A stretch of 64,000 nt of DNA from Phoenix dactylifera (GCF_009389715.1 NC_052404.1:8330745-8394744), one strand, 5' to 3'. Positions 12,001 through 24,200 are shown, numbered from the stretch's first letter. The notes: generated by a model from the sequence alone, not told the origin. Made by a program: numbers and translations.

Positions 12001-13012
12001 AAAATACAAGACATGATGTGATAAATGGTGCCATTATATTAAACGTATTGCCCTATCAAGCTTTAAGCATTGGACCCCGGACGGTGGTCTGGTGGAGGCT
12101 GGTTATAATGGAGCACCAAAGTTTTTTTATTTTTTAAGTATGGTTTTCAATAATACAAGTTAATGACTAATAGTGAGTTAGTTTGCAATTAAGTAATGAA
12201 TCTGCCCTAGTTTATTAGATCTATGCTACCCTAGGTCTTCTAACTCCACTTTCATATATCCATTCTTCCATTGAATGTGTTATTAAAATTGGAAGCATCG
12301 GCCAATGCAATATTGGAGGGTTTCACTTCATATTAAATCCTATCTCTTCCAAGCCATGGAAAAGACATAATGGCAACTTTAACCTAGTTGGTCAAGCCTG
12401 GAGTTTAATAACAACTTCATGTTCTCCTTCGTGGAGAATCAAGTTGAATTCTTTTTTATATGAATATAATCTTTTTCTCAAATATTTAATGGGCACACTT
12501 GAGCTCGCTTAGTTAGTGGTCCATTAGAGATATGAAGAGAGAGACAAAAATAAAAACTAAATCTTATCTACTTAGAAAAATAAGTTTATTGGGAGTCTAA
12601 GATAAGAATTTGTATCCAAATAAGTTTATATTTAGTTAAATTTTCAATATTGGAATATTCCAAAAATAACAAAACTTTGAATTAAATATGTTATTAATAA
12701 ACCAACAATAAGTCGGCTAAGAGAATATTTATCCCATTAAGGAATCATAGCAGTATCTTTAGGACTAAAATCAAAAGCATTTATTGCCCTTTTTCTAGAA
12801 CAAGCTTGCTGCTTTGCAAAAGCGATTTACCATGGATACCTAAAGAGAAATCACATGAAAAATACTGAAGGGTGCTTTCTATATATTTCTTAGTTTGTTT
12901 TCACAGGTAGTTACTTTTAGTTCTTTTTTTCCTTTAAGCTTTGTAAGTTTCAAAAAGTTTTCTGCTTTCCATTTTGTAGAATTTCTCTATGAACGTGTTT
13001 ATCACTCATAAA
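9044..13012. other. Intergenic, AT-rich; no gene seen
   Basis: No open frame longer than about 75 codons carries a recognisable domain. A TATAAA at about 9773 follows a C-rich stretch but no coding region follows it. Two diverged copies of a phrase near TTTTTGGGTGAGATCCTGAGTTG lie at about 11260-11282 and 11430-11452, the second preceded by TAGTCCCACATCAGC. This resembles decayed LTR ends of plant retroelements, but no full element can be drawn. Confidence 0.6.
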
Positions 13013-13424
13013 GAGGGATGAAAGTGAGTCGGATAATATTCATCTGCATCTATGTTTGGATCTAAATCTATCCAAATATAGATAGACATTTGAGTACCCA
13101 ACTAATATCCGTATCCATATCTATATCTATCAGATCCGTATCCGAATATTCGATTCCATTTGTGACTCTATTTAATTTTATATAGCACTCATGAAATTTT
13201 AAACATGCTATTAATTTGATTTATTATCCACTTACTAATATCTTTGATTCTATAATCACAAAGTTTAATTATCCGATTTACATTTACTTTTAATATATTA
13301 GTTTAAAACAAATATAGATATGAATTTTTACATCCGACTAATATGCATCCGTATCCGTATCTATATTTATAAAAAAATAAATATGAATATAGATATACTG
13401 GTATCCAAGTTGATTTCAGCTCTA
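13013..13424. mobile_element. Small hAT (Ac-like) MITE, decayed
   Basis: The left end GAGGGATGAAAG resembles the Ac/hAT terminal sequence (CAGGGATGAAA). The right end TTTCAGCTCTA is its imperfect inverse, about 8 of 11 matching. The 8-bp flanks CTCATAAA (13005-13012) and TTTATAAA (13425-13432) match at 6 of 8 positions, the size expected of a hAT target duplication. The 412-bp interior is non-coding and made of degenerate ATCCGTATCC/ATATCTAT words. Family assignment rests on ends and flank size only. Confidence 0.5.
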
Positions 13425-13439
13425 TTTATAAAAAACAAT

Positions 13440-13489
13440 ATATGTATATGTATATGTATGTATATATACATATGTGTGTGTGTGTGTGA
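13440..13489. repeat. TATG/TG microsatellite
   Basis: A run of TATGTATATG words passes into about seven TG repeats just right of the hAT-like element. Confidence 0.8.
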
Positions 13490-14550
13490 AGGGCATGCAT
13501 TGATGCAACCTTTGATCACCCCATGGATCGTCCAAAATTCTATAAATGCTGGGACAAAAGCAAGAATTTCTAATTTCAATTGTCCCGGCCTGAAAGTATA
13601 AAAGATGGCGTTATTTATTTTTTTTTTTGCTTAAAATGGATATTTCATATATTACTTGAATGAATACACCCAGTAGAATCGGCAAAATCTAAGTCAGATA
13701 ATGCTCCAAGCAATCCCTCCTCTCCTGCCCATAGAGTGTCTCCTGGTGTTATTAACTAAACACAAAGGCGGTTGGCCCAAATTCTATTGCCGGAAAACAA
13801 GGAATGGGGTGATATACGAAGGACGAGAAATGTGTCCCCATTTGCACCCTACTTTGTTAGACAATTTGATGCTACAACAATTATGATGATAGCCATTGTC
13901 AAGACTCCATTCACCAGTTTCATCGCACCATCTTCCTTCTTCGTACAAGAGAGGCCCCTTGGCATCACATTTTGTAAGCATATAGATAGATGTATAAATT
14001 TTAAATTTTGGTGAACTTGCACCAATGGCCACAACATAATAATCTATTCCTCTCGGGCCTAGTCCTTGTCCCTTCGTTCAATTTTATCACTTCATAGTTC
14101 TTTTTCCTTCCTTCCCTCGTAACATTTCGTGCCTAAAAAGAATTTGTCGTTGTAGCCAAAAGAGAAGACACCTTGGAACTTGGAAGTCATTTTTTTCCCC
14201 AAATCAATTGTCAAGCAAAGTTCTAAAAATTTTTCTCCAATAGGAATTGATGAACTTTGTATGGTCTCTACTTGTTGAGATGAAAATTCTTGGACAGCGT
14301 GACCCAGACCAGAATCCCTTCAAATCTGTGAAACTTTCCTTACTCTATATTCCATCATTCTCCATTGAGAGGAGCATCCATTAAAGCAGCATTCCGGAGT
14401 CCTTTGTGGCAGCATTAGCTGGCCCCCGAGGATATTGGTATGTTCCATTCCAAATACTTGGGTGCAAGGATGCTATGTTTAAGCACTGGGCATAATGACT
14501 ACTAATAGCCATTTTACCTTCCCAATGGAAGAGTTGTTATACATCCAAAC

Positions 14551-15162
14551 TGTTGGAGTTTTAATTTAAAAAAAATAAAATTTTTTATTTTCTAAATTTT
14601 AGTTGTTTCAAATGCTTTATTTTTTATTTTTTTGAGATGCCTCTTTTAGAAGAGTTGTGACTCTTCGAAAGAAAACGTTAATTTTCGAAAAAATACGGTG
14701 TTTCTAAAATATTATGTGTCTTCGAAACTATCGCGTCTCTTTGGTCTTCCAAATAAAGTCTATAAATAGATTTTTTAAGGATTAATCCAAAAAAAATATA
14801 ATCCCCCTCTCTTTTACTGGTACTTTGTCTTCGGAGAGTTTCTTCTATAGACAAAGAGTTATTCTACAATTTAGCTTTCTGTTTTCTATCTTTTCTGAGC
14901 ATATGAAGGAGTCGGTCAAGTCAAGCCTCTATAGCAATTGTGCTCATTAGAGGAGGATCGGGCTAAGCCAGATTATTGTACTTTGGGGACAGAATCACCG
15001 CAAACTTGCATGTAGGAGGTAAAACACGTTCTTAGGGCAGTTTATATCACGCAGATAAGTTCTTTTTAATCTTTCGATTTTATACTAGTAGATTATTTTT
15101 TCATAATACTTCTATAATTGTTTAGTATTATTTATACATAGCAATGACGCGTTAAGACAACA
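14551..15162 (+). mobile_element. Probable solo LTR remnant (Copia-like)
   Basis: The stretch begins TGTTGGAG, carries a TATAAATAG box at 14761-14769, a CT-rich leader and a plausible end GACAACA at 15162, giving TGTTG..CAACA ends. It lacks coding DNA and a primer-binding site, so a solo LTR is the simplest reading. The 5-bp flanks (CAAAC and TATTT) do not match, so the right end may be misplaced or the copy is old. Confidence 0.4.
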
Positions 15163-16160
15163 TATTTTATATGATGGAAATGATTTTATTATTCTTTTTT
15201 GTGTAGAAACCTGATCTCTCATTTTAATTACTCCAAAGTAGGTAGGTATTTGGGTGAACGACGTGCAAGTGGTGGCATTTAATTAGATCAAATGTAAGAA
15301 TATCAACCATCACTTGCAAGAAAAATATTTGGATACAAGTAACAAATGTTAACAAAGAGGATCAAGTCAGAATAGAAGACCAAGTCAACACAGATTGTAT
15401 TTCAAAAAACTTAAACTCACGAGTCCTAGCCACTCTCAGATAACAATTCTTGTTCATTCTTGTTTTACCTTGACCGAGTCTTGTATAGTAAATCTCGGAA
15501 TATATTCTGTAATTGGTTATCCTAATACTCAATAAAAACAAGCATCCACCCACTCTGTTAGGTGTGGTGAGACTTCAAAAACCATCGGTTCTTTGTTTTC
15601 TACTACAAATTAGGTCAATGTTTTAGAATAATTCTACCAATGTTGATGCAGATAGTATTTTCTTTTTTAGGTTGGCAGACCTATTCAGTGAAATAACAAA
15701 ATACCTCATCACCAAACATGAACATGCCGTTATGTAATTTTGACTTCTAATATTTCTCGCTTACCCTTTTTATTATAATTTTTAATAGCATATTATAAAT
15801 AATTAAGTAATTTGGACCGATTAATTTTCTTGCTTTAGCCCTCCAACAGAAATTTTTTATTGTGTTCGGATTGCATCTTTTATGCAAAAAAAATAATTAC
15901 ATATATATATATATATATTAATAGTGTGCATTGTTGGATTGCGCGATGGCTGCTATAGGATTTGAAAAAAAAATTGAAGTATTTTAAGATCTGTGTAAGA
16001 TTAAGATTCAACGGTTGATTTTGTAAAAAGATGAAGCATTAAAAAAAAGAAAAAAAAAGAAAAAGAAGAAGAAAAGATGAAGCGTTTCCTCGCGCGAAAG
16101 ATACCAACCTGAACCCTTCCCCGCAAAGCCGCCGGAGCCCCACAGACATCCCCACCACCC
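15163..16160. other. Intergenic, AT-rich; no gene seen
   Basis: Nothing coding is recognisable. There is a short TA repeat near 15900 and a purine-rich AAAAGAAAAAG tract at about 16039-16080 upstream of the LOR promoter. Confidence 0.6.
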
Positions 16161-16181
16161 GTATAAATCTCTTTCCGACTG

Positions 16182-16189
16182 CCACGTGG
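16182..16189. promoter_or_regulatory. G-box (CCACGTGG) upstream of the LOR gene
   Basis: A perfect palindromic CCACGTGG lies about 310 bp before the LOR start codon. G-boxes bind bZIP and bHLH factors in light, ABA and stress responses; a role here is inferred from position. A second TATA-like GTATAAATC lies just before it at 16161. Confidence 0.45.
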
Positions 16190-16368
16190 CTGTCTCAGAG
16201 CCACGAATCTCTCTTACATTTGAGGCAAAGAAGCACTAGTGGACATTTTATTAAACCCCTTTAAGCTCCGAGAATCTCTAGTTTTAGCAATTGGGCCACT
16301 CGCCGACATAACCCCCACCTGCGCGTGTAACTCCAACTTTTTGTAGGGGTATTTTCGTCCATAAGGGG

Positions 16369-16376
16369 TATAAATA
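16369..16376 (+). promoter_or_regulatory. TATA box of the LOR gene
   Basis: TATAAATA lies 122 bp before the ATG at 16491, putting the transcription start near 16400 and the 5' UTR at about 90 nt. It is preceded by the T-rich/GGGGTATTTTCGTCC context common in plant core promoters. Confidence 0.65.
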
Positions 16377-16490
16377 TGGGCACTTGAGCTCCAACTGCCC
16401 TGTATCGCCAAAGATTGGTAAATATAAAAAAAAGCTCTCGTCGGCTCTTCTTCGAGTTTCCGGCGACCGGAAAACGAAATCCGGCTGTGA

Positions 16491-17626
16491 ATGACGAAGA
16501 TACACCCAAACGCCTCCTCCGCAGTGGCATGCTCGAGACCGGAGTTCTCCGGCGGATGCTGCTGCTGCGGCGGATTACCGGAGACGACGGTTCTGACGGT
16601 CTGGCGTAAGTCGCTGCTCTTCAACGGGAAGGGGTTCACGGTCTTCGATGCGAAGGGCAACCTCGTCTTCCGAGTCGATAACTACGCGTCGGGAAGGAAG
16701 GAGGGTATCGTCCTCATGGATGCCGCTGGCAAGCCGCTCCTTAGCATCCGGCGAAAGGTAGATCACCGTCGCCGATCTCCAAATCTGGAGCAACTATTAG
16801 ATGATGGATCTCTTGATCGGATATTGTTCTATTTTCGAATATTTATCTGGAATAGATTTTATTATTTTGTTTCTTAATTTGAAAAAAAGGAGATGGATTT
16901 CGGTGGTTTGATTAGGAGAGCAAAAGGATCGAAGGTTTCCGTTCAAAATGTTTTTATTTTCAGTCATCCTTCTTGTTCTTTACAACCTGCGGTGCTTGTT
17001 TTTCAAATCAAATTTTCTTTATAATTTTCTTTTTTCTTTTTTCTTTTTTTAAGAACAAGAAGGTGGATATATCAGACATGGGGAACATGTACTTGTTTTC
17101 GTTCTAGAAGTTTCTAGTTTTCGAAAATTTAATTTTTCTGTATATTTTTGTAATTGAAGTCAAATAACTGAAACTGAGTGAAAAAAAAATGTTTACGAAA
17201 CTAAAAACTCGGCTGACTCGGTGGGGCGCACACGTGCAGAGGCTGAGCCTGGGCGACCACTGGCTGATCTACGACGGCGAGGAGGCGGCGAACCCGCGGT
17301 TCTCGGCGCGGAAGCACGTGAATCTCCTCCACTCCAAGGCGCTGGCGCACGTGACCCCGTGCCGCGGCGGCGGCGGCGCCAAGGGCTGCGTCGCGGCCCA
17401 CTACGAGATCGGGGGGTCCTACTCGCAGCGGTGCTGCGTGGTCTACGACGAGCAGCGACGGCGGCTGGCGGGGATCAGGCGGAAGGAGGCCGTCGGAGAC
17501 GTTGCATTCGGCGTCGATGTCTTCCGCCTCATCGTCGAGCCGGGCTTCGACGCCTCCGTCGCCATGGCCATCGTCATCCTTCTCGACCAAATGTTCAGCT
17601 CTCGAGGCTCGCTGCTCAAAGGCTAG
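16491..17626 (+). CDS. LOR: LURP-one-related (LOR) protein, 217 aa, two exons
   Basis: Exons are 16491-16757 (267 nt) and 17240-17626 (387 nt); the donor is AAG|GTAGAT, the acceptor CGTGCAG|AGG, phase 0. The joined protein has 217 residues, the usual length of the plant LOR (DUF567) family, which shares the tubby C-terminal beta-barrel fold. Family hallmarks are seen in order: TVWRKSLLFN and FTVFDAKGNLVFRVDNYAS in exon 1, LMDAAGKPLLSIRRK at the junction, LSLGDHW..YDGE at the start of exon 2, and DVFRLIVEPGFD near the C-terminus. The Arabidopsis founder LURP1 is needed for basal defence against an oomycete; biochemical roles of most paralogues are unknown, so function here is not predicted. 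Exon 2 is much richer in G and C than exon 1 and the intron. A TATA box and G-box lie upstream. The first ATG with family homology directly behind it was chosen. No lesion is seen. Confidence 0.9.
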
Positions 17627-17918
17627 TGGAGGTTGCTGTGTCGGAATTGTTTTCTTGGTGTTTTTTTTTTCTGAATGATGTTCTCTTGGTTGTTGGTGCT
17701 GCTCGTTAGCATCCATCTCAGAAAAAATATGAATATTGGCTTGTGGTGCTGTGTGGATTTGCCAGAAAAAATAGAAATTTTGGGTGGTGTCACAGGGTCG
17801 AAATATGAATATATGGTGCCTTTTATGGGGTAGCTAGGTTTTGTTTTTAATGAACTGAATTGTCATACGATGTGAATAGTTGTGTTTTTTTATTAATTTC
17901 ATTAATAGAAAAACATAA

Positions 17919-18115
17919 ACTTTTTTTTTTTTTTTTTTGTTACACCGGCGACATACATTCATTAGTGCGAGTATTACCTAAAAGATCAGAAAACAAAAAA
18001 AACGATAAAAAAAATAAGACAGAGGAGCCACCCACTCTGCTATATTGTTAGGCTCTCTATAAACATGACTAACCTAATAGAAGGTGCATTCGCCTAAGAG
18101 GCGGTTAATATCAAG
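17919..18115 (-). pseudogene. LINE 3'-end remnant (RNase H fragment plus poly(A) tail)
   Basis: On the - strand, HVYREPNNIAEWVA (about 18067-18026) is the conserved RNase H tail of plant LINEs, normally HxYREANxxADWxA. A stop codon lies three codons before it in the same frame, and there is no full RT. A run of about 21 T on the + strand (17919-17939) supplies the 3' poly(A) tail expected of a target-primed insert. Only the last part of an element is left, directly downstream of the LOR gene on the opposite strand. Upstream limits are unclear; related sequence may extend to about 18330. Confidence 0.6.
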
Positions 18116-18330
18116 CATTATTAATAGGTTGGGACAAATCCACAAGATAAATAATGAATCCGAGGGCCATCAGGCTGAACAAAAAAATACCGAAACAATA
18201 ACTAGATGGATCAAGTAAGTATAATAAAGAAAAGAATTTTCATGTATCAAAATAAAAAAAAGGAAAAGACTTATAACATACAAAGGGTGCATAAAACAAA
18301 ATAAGTTTGTTAGCAGAGATAGGATTTTTT

Positions 18331-19890
18331 TAATCAATATTTGATGCATAAATATTTCTTAGTTGCAATCGCAAATCATTTTCGATGATCCAATCATAAT
18401 TGCTTTTCAACCATGAGCCAATTATATTTTACATATCCAATCATAATCAATTTTCGACTAACCAGGTCGTGCAATTATAGCCATCTTACCATCATTGCCG
18501 TATTTAATCTCCACACAGCAGATCCGAAGACGACCAAGTTCCCAAAAAGAAAAAAACAGCATGTAAAACAAGCAAGATAGCATACGATAACATGACAACC
18601 TTTTCTTGCAAACCTGACCGGTAGACATCAAAATTAAGTTCAATACAAAGTTGATGAAGAGCAGAGAGAGAAGAGAGCTACGAAGCACCCAGATTAATTA
18701 GCCAACATTGGAAGCTCCTTAATACCGGCAACAGTTTGTCTAGTTCGAGTTAAGCCTAGCCTTAGCCTGGTCCTCGCCATGGATTATGGCTGTTCGAACC
18801 AAACCCGATGTGAGAGAATCATCTAGTGCGATTTGGCTTTGTTGGCTTCCTCATACCGTGCCTCTTAATCCTTTCTGTCCAAGCTCTTTTGGGATCTCCC
18901 TTAACCCTCTTTTACTTGGCCGCATGCATGGTATGCGTTGAGTTCTATTTCCTGTTCAAAAATGTGTTCAAGTTTGAAGGGATGATGATGGATGGAGTTT
19001 GCGATGATGATGATGGAACGGGAAGTGAGTGAGCGATGGTGATGACGGGAGGTGGAAGGAACATGGAGCGTCGTCACCGCTTTGGATTACACCAACATTG
19101 TTGTCGGAGCCGGGCCATGATTATGCCATGGACATATTGGAGATGTTAGCCTCCATCTCCATCTAGACACCCATGGATTTTTTTTTTTTTTGGAATGAAA
19201 AGATCTAAATTATGCAGGGAGATTCTTTGCCACATCCATCCACTTTTAGGGGCAGGAGTTCGAAAAAACAGTGTCACTCGGGGTTTTTGTTTTTTGGTGC
19301 AACAGTGGCTCACACTCGACAGGTGTAAATACGGCTAACAATATCAGAAAATAAAAGACTACATAAGAGCACAGACAATGACACGTGGTTCGCCCAGTTC
19401 TCTAGCGTAATAAGTTGCATAGGAGGCAACTTAGTATGCAGCACCATTTGTCTTTCTATATACATGTATAGCTTGATTGGACTCACAATCCTCTAGCAAT
19501 CTGCAGACATTATAGAGCAGCGGCCTTCCCTCCGCACCACGTTCCCGACCCCGAATTTAGGACAAATGCAATGAGCAGTATTTAGACACCTTATTATAGC
19601 AAGGACATGGGATGGGTTCGTTCCACAGGGATACTGCTTTTGGACTGTGTTCAAATTTTATGCCGCCTCCATTGCAAATAGAGCTAGGATATGGCATGGT
19701 AGCATGGAAAGACTTTATTTCAACTATGTAGTATATTGATACTACACCGTTGTGGCAATACCTAGAATGGCACTCTATTAACAGTTCCTCGTCTCTATTT
19801 TTCTTTTAGAGAAACATGAAGCTAATTCTGGAAAAATATGTTAAAAAAAAAGTTGAAGCTAATTAACTTGAATTAGATACCGAGCAGGTG
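18331..19890. other. Intergenic; no gene seen
   Basis: No frame shows a known domain. The open frame near 18826-19032 is short, hydrophobic and lacks support. The stretch GACACGTGGTTCGCCCAG near 19381 resembles a phrase common in plant retroelements, but no element can be bounded. Confidence 0.5.
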
Positions 19891-19898
19891 CTTGCAAG

Positions 19899-20758
19899 TA
19901 GAGGTGGCAATCCAATCAGATTGGATCGAATGTGGATCGGATTAAAAAAATTTCAATTCAAACCCAATTTATTTATTAAACATGTTAAAATTTTACATCT
20001 GAATCTGACATATTTATTAAACAAGTAACCTGGCTCGACCCAACCTACATAATCTATTTATTAAACAAATCAAGACAGATTAAACGAGTTAAACAGATTT
20101 TTAAAAGATTAAATATATTTAAACAATTTAAATAAATTAAGCAGATCTGGTTAAATAAGTCATAAATAAATCAAGCAGATTCTAAATAAATTAAACAAGT
20201 TGATCAAATTATGACCTAACTTAATTATTAAATAAGTAAAAATAAATTAAATAGATTAAAGATTTAAATATGAATTCAATTTATCAATAAATAGGTTTAG
20301 ATGGTCCGCATTTTAAATCTACTTATGTTAAATCAAAATCTACTTAAAACAGGCCGTCCGTGTATCAGATGTGGGTCAAATCAAAAATTTATCAATTCAA
20401 ACCCAACCTATTTATTAAACAAGTCAAAATTTCATATCTGAATCTGACATATTTATTAAACAGATAATCTAGTCCGATTCGACCCACATAACTTATTTAT
20501 TAAACAAATTAAATCAGATTAAACAAGTTAAACGAATTTTTAAATAAATTCAATGAATCAAATTATGATCTAATCTAATAATTAAATAAATAAAAATATA
20601 TTAAATAGATCAAAGATTTAAATTTGAATTTAATTCATCAGTAAATAGGGTTAGATGAGTTGATCTGCTAACGTTCCAAATCTGCTTATGTTAAATCAAA
20701 ATTTACTTAAAAGGAGATCGTCCGTGGATCATCAGATTGATCACAGATTGCCTCCCTA
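19899..20758. mobile_element. Non-autonomous hAT-like element, 860 bp, with internal duplication
   Basis: The ends are TAGAGGTGGCAATC on the left and GATTGCCTCCCTA on the right, an imperfect terminal inverted repeat of the GGTGGCAA class common in plant hAT elements. Flanking 8-mers are CTTGCAAG (19891-19898) and GCTGCAAG (20759-20766), 6 of 8 identical, as expected for an old 8-bp target duplication. The interior is AT-rich, with TTTATTAAAC and AAATTAAA words, and has no coding capacity. It contains two diverged direct copies about 439 bp apart; for example CTGAATCTGACATATTTATT occurs at 19999 and 20438. No transposase is in the window, so it would depend on one in trans. Confidence 0.6.
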
Positions 20759-21118
20759 GCTGCAAGTTTGTGACGTGCCGGCTTTGGAGCAGGAGGATAA
20801 GCTAGAAATTAATTCAATATCGAGCGTGTTTAATATTATAATACAACAATATTAGGCCACGCGGCCCAAGGTTTGAGAGCAGCGTCGTTGTCGTCTCCAG
20901 ACGCTTCTACTCGCTTTCCGCCATGCCTCTTTTATTGGAACCGGCGATGCGCCCCTTGCTTCCTCCCCAAACCGACGGCGAACATCTACCCCACCGACTT
21001 CTTCTCCCATTAAATACTTCAGCTTTCTGGAGAGTGGAGTCCTTCTCGTCTGCTCCTCCTTAGAGGTCTACTGTAAACTACATCGCGTCTAGAGCAAGAC
21101 CTCGAGAAATTTCTCAAG

Positions 21119-21251
21119 GTATCGATTTTTTTTTTTAATTGAAAATTCGGGTAGGGGTTTTGATCAAGCTCTTGTACTCTCTCCTGCTGATCTTTCTTTC
21201 TCTCTCTTTTTTTTTCTTCCCATTTTTAATGAGTTTGGTGTTATTTTTTAG
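21119..21251 (+). other. Likely 5' UTR intron of the phosphoglycerate mutase gene
   Basis: CTCAAG|GTATCG at 21118/21119 and a T-rich tract ending TTTTTTAG at 21251 make a good donor and acceptor pair, with the coding ATG 14 nt after the acceptor. Short leader introns of this sort are common in plant housekeeping genes. This is inferred from splice signals only. Confidence 0.45.
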
Positions 21252-21264
21252 AGCTTTGGAGGAG

Positions 21265-24200
21265 ATGGATAGCTCGGAGTTCTCATGGAAATTGGCGGAC
21301 CACCCGAAGCTTCCAAAAGGGAAGACGGTGGCCGTCGTGGTTTTGGATGGATGGGGCGAAGCCAATCCCGACAAGTACAACTGCATTCATGTCGCCGAGA
21401 CGCCGACCATGGATTCGCTCAAGAAGGTATCAATTCTTTGAGATATATTTCTATTCCGTGTTTGATTTTATTGGTTTAGTTGGTTAGCGTCCATGGAGTA
21501 ATTTAACATTCGCCTCCCTTGCACTTGTGCATCTGCTTCTAGTATGGCGAGCTTATCATTCTTCTGTTCTCTTAAGGTTGATTGATCTATCTGGCTTTCA
21601 TTTTGATCTGAATAATCTTAGCTTCATTATTTGGTCGGATAAGAGAATATCAACTGCTAATACAGTGCCACTTCTTGGTGAATTTTCCATGTGTCTTTTC
21701 ATCATACAGCACGAGGGTTTCTTCAAATTTAGGTTTTTATTGGATATATTTTGCCTCACATGATATGGCAGCGTAGTAGTTGCTAATAGATGTCCCCATG
21801 AACCTTGTTGGGTTAGTTATCCGGTGGTTTAGACACTCAATTGTTGTCCAGTACTTACTATCTCATGTTTGATTTTTAACGTGTCAAACGAATTTATGCC
21901 ATTCATCATGTTGTTAGTTGACATGGAAATGAAGGTCTTCGCCATTTCTGCTTATATTTTGTTTGAGGATCTTTGAACATATTAGATGTGGGCGCTTTTT
22001 GCGGAAGGAAAACATTTTAAATTGGTAATGGAGACACTTCCAGGATGAGTTAACAGTGCAAGTGGGCTTGAGAAGGTGTATGAACGAGGTCAGTAAGGAT
22101 GAGTTAACAGTGCAAGTGGGCTTGAGAAGGTGTATGAACGAGGTCAGTAAGATTGGGTAACCTTGGTTACAGAAAGCTCTCTTTTTCATGTCCAGACCTT
22201 GGATATGTTGGTGCCTTGAGGTTGTGTTGCTTCTATTCTTCTGTATACAGCTGCTGATGAAGTAGCTGACCAACTTTCTAAGGAAAGTTGGATAGAGGTG
22301 GTGGTGGTGGTGATGCGAGAAATTCCCTCTCTTGATGTGGTTGTAACATCAATCCTTTTTGGTTACTCAACTTGCTGTCATCTGTTTTTTTTTTTTTTTG
22401 TGGTACTATTAACTAAATGCCTTAATTATCTGGCAAAAGAAAAATGCTCAGGTGCAAGTTAAATTGTCATTCATGTTGCTTATGGATGCAACTAATATCA
22501 TTCATCAGTTACCTATGCATAATAGAGTTTTATAAACACACTCCATTTTTTTGTAGGGTTCTCCAGAGAGATGGAGGTTGATAAAGGCTCATGGCACAGC
22601 AGTGGGACTGCCTACCGAAGATGACATGGGTAACAGTGAGGTTGGTCACAATGCACTAGGTGCAGGGCGAATTTATGCCCAGGGGTAAAGTGCTCGTCTC
22701 ACAATGTGTTTCACTTTTAGGACTTCTTTGTATTACATTTTTAGAACTTTTTGCTTGGTATATGAATTTATGTTAATTGCATTTGTTGTACTGAATCCTG
22801 ATTTTTTTTTCTTTGGAACCAAATTATATCAGTACCAGGGCACTCTAATAAAGTAAACTTCTGTTTGGTTCTGCTTCTTTCTATGTATGTATGTACGGGT
22901 GTGCTGAGGAAGATGGGCTTGATGCAAATTATTATGAAATGGGAAAGCAAATATGGTATGCAATTTCGAAGTAGAACAAATGTGTGGCAATTTATTTTGG
23001 TGATTCTTGGGTGTGTGTTGAGGAAGATGGGCTAGTAGTGGGTTGGATGGAAATCATATGAGGAATACATCCCTTTTGGTTTTAGTTAACGCTTCTCAGC
23101 AATTTTCTGTTATATATCAAAAGTTAGACTTGAGGGATATTATGTTTTCATTCTGTGCCTCCTTGATGGGGAAGTTTGTTGTATTTGATTTATATTTCTG
23201 AGGGAAAGGCAATAAAAATGGAAGGAAGGTTATTTTTAGTTTCCGCTTCAATACATGGACAATCCTCTTCTTGTTTTCTTAGATGCTTTTAGGTTGATCA
23301 CTTCGTCCCTTCAACTGAAATCTTGTTTATTTGTGGTTGGAAGTATAGGATGTCTTTGAACCACTCAATATTTGGTGGTCTCTAGGAGAGCCTAAATATC
23401 ATACAAGTGACCTAATTTCTAAGAGTTTGTAACAAACAATTTTGGATGTCTAAATAAGAGATTAGCAGGTTGTAAGAACAAGTTGTGTTCCTCTAGTGCT
23501 ATATAATGAATTGTTATGAGTCCTTTTTCTGGTTTCTTGCCACATATTTACTTCATCAAGACAAATATACTGTCTCAGAGCTTGTTTTTTGGGATCAAAA
23601 CATGCCCCAATTTTAGGTCATTTATTTCTTCTCTCGTATCAAATCTCGTCAAATTTCTGTTCAAGTAGGGTGTTTACCTGCTTTTCTTACTTTATTTTGT
23701 ATCAAAAACGTTTATATAGATTTACAAAGATAAATTTGACTGGTCATTTTCTTTCAGATGATTTAAGTCAGCTAAATCAAAAGCATTGTATTCCTTCCTG
23801 CAGATTGGCATATGGAACATGGATTTGCATCAGTGCTTAATGAGTCATTTTCTGCTTTTTCTCATTGATTCTGCTGCTATTGGATTTCTTTCAAAACTTA
23901 TTATTTTTTTAATGCTGCACTAACTGGGATGAACATTCTTTTAACTGCAGTGCTAAACTTGTGGATCTTGCACTTGCCTCTGGAAAAATATATGAAGGAG
24001 AAGGTTTTAAATACATTCGAGAATGTTTTGATCAAGGTACTTTGCATCTCATTGGTTTATTGAGCGATGGGGGTGTCCACTCACGGCTTGATCAGCTACA
24101 GGTATAGATTAGATATTCTTAGTTCTTGTTTGAATACCTGCTTTGATGATTTTCAATAGCTGATAACCTTTTCTTTTGCAGTTGCTACTAAAAGGAGTCA

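Noticed and set aside
22044..22310. Possible RNase H fragment ([12 protein letters not shown]) in mutase intron 1
   Set aside because: Only a dozen residues look LINE-like, with no YRE motif or tail nearby; too weak to call.
22899..23033. Two similar GTGTGYTGAGGAAGATGGGCT phrases in mutase intron 2
   Set aside because: Similarity fades quickly on both sides, so no repeat unit can be bounded.
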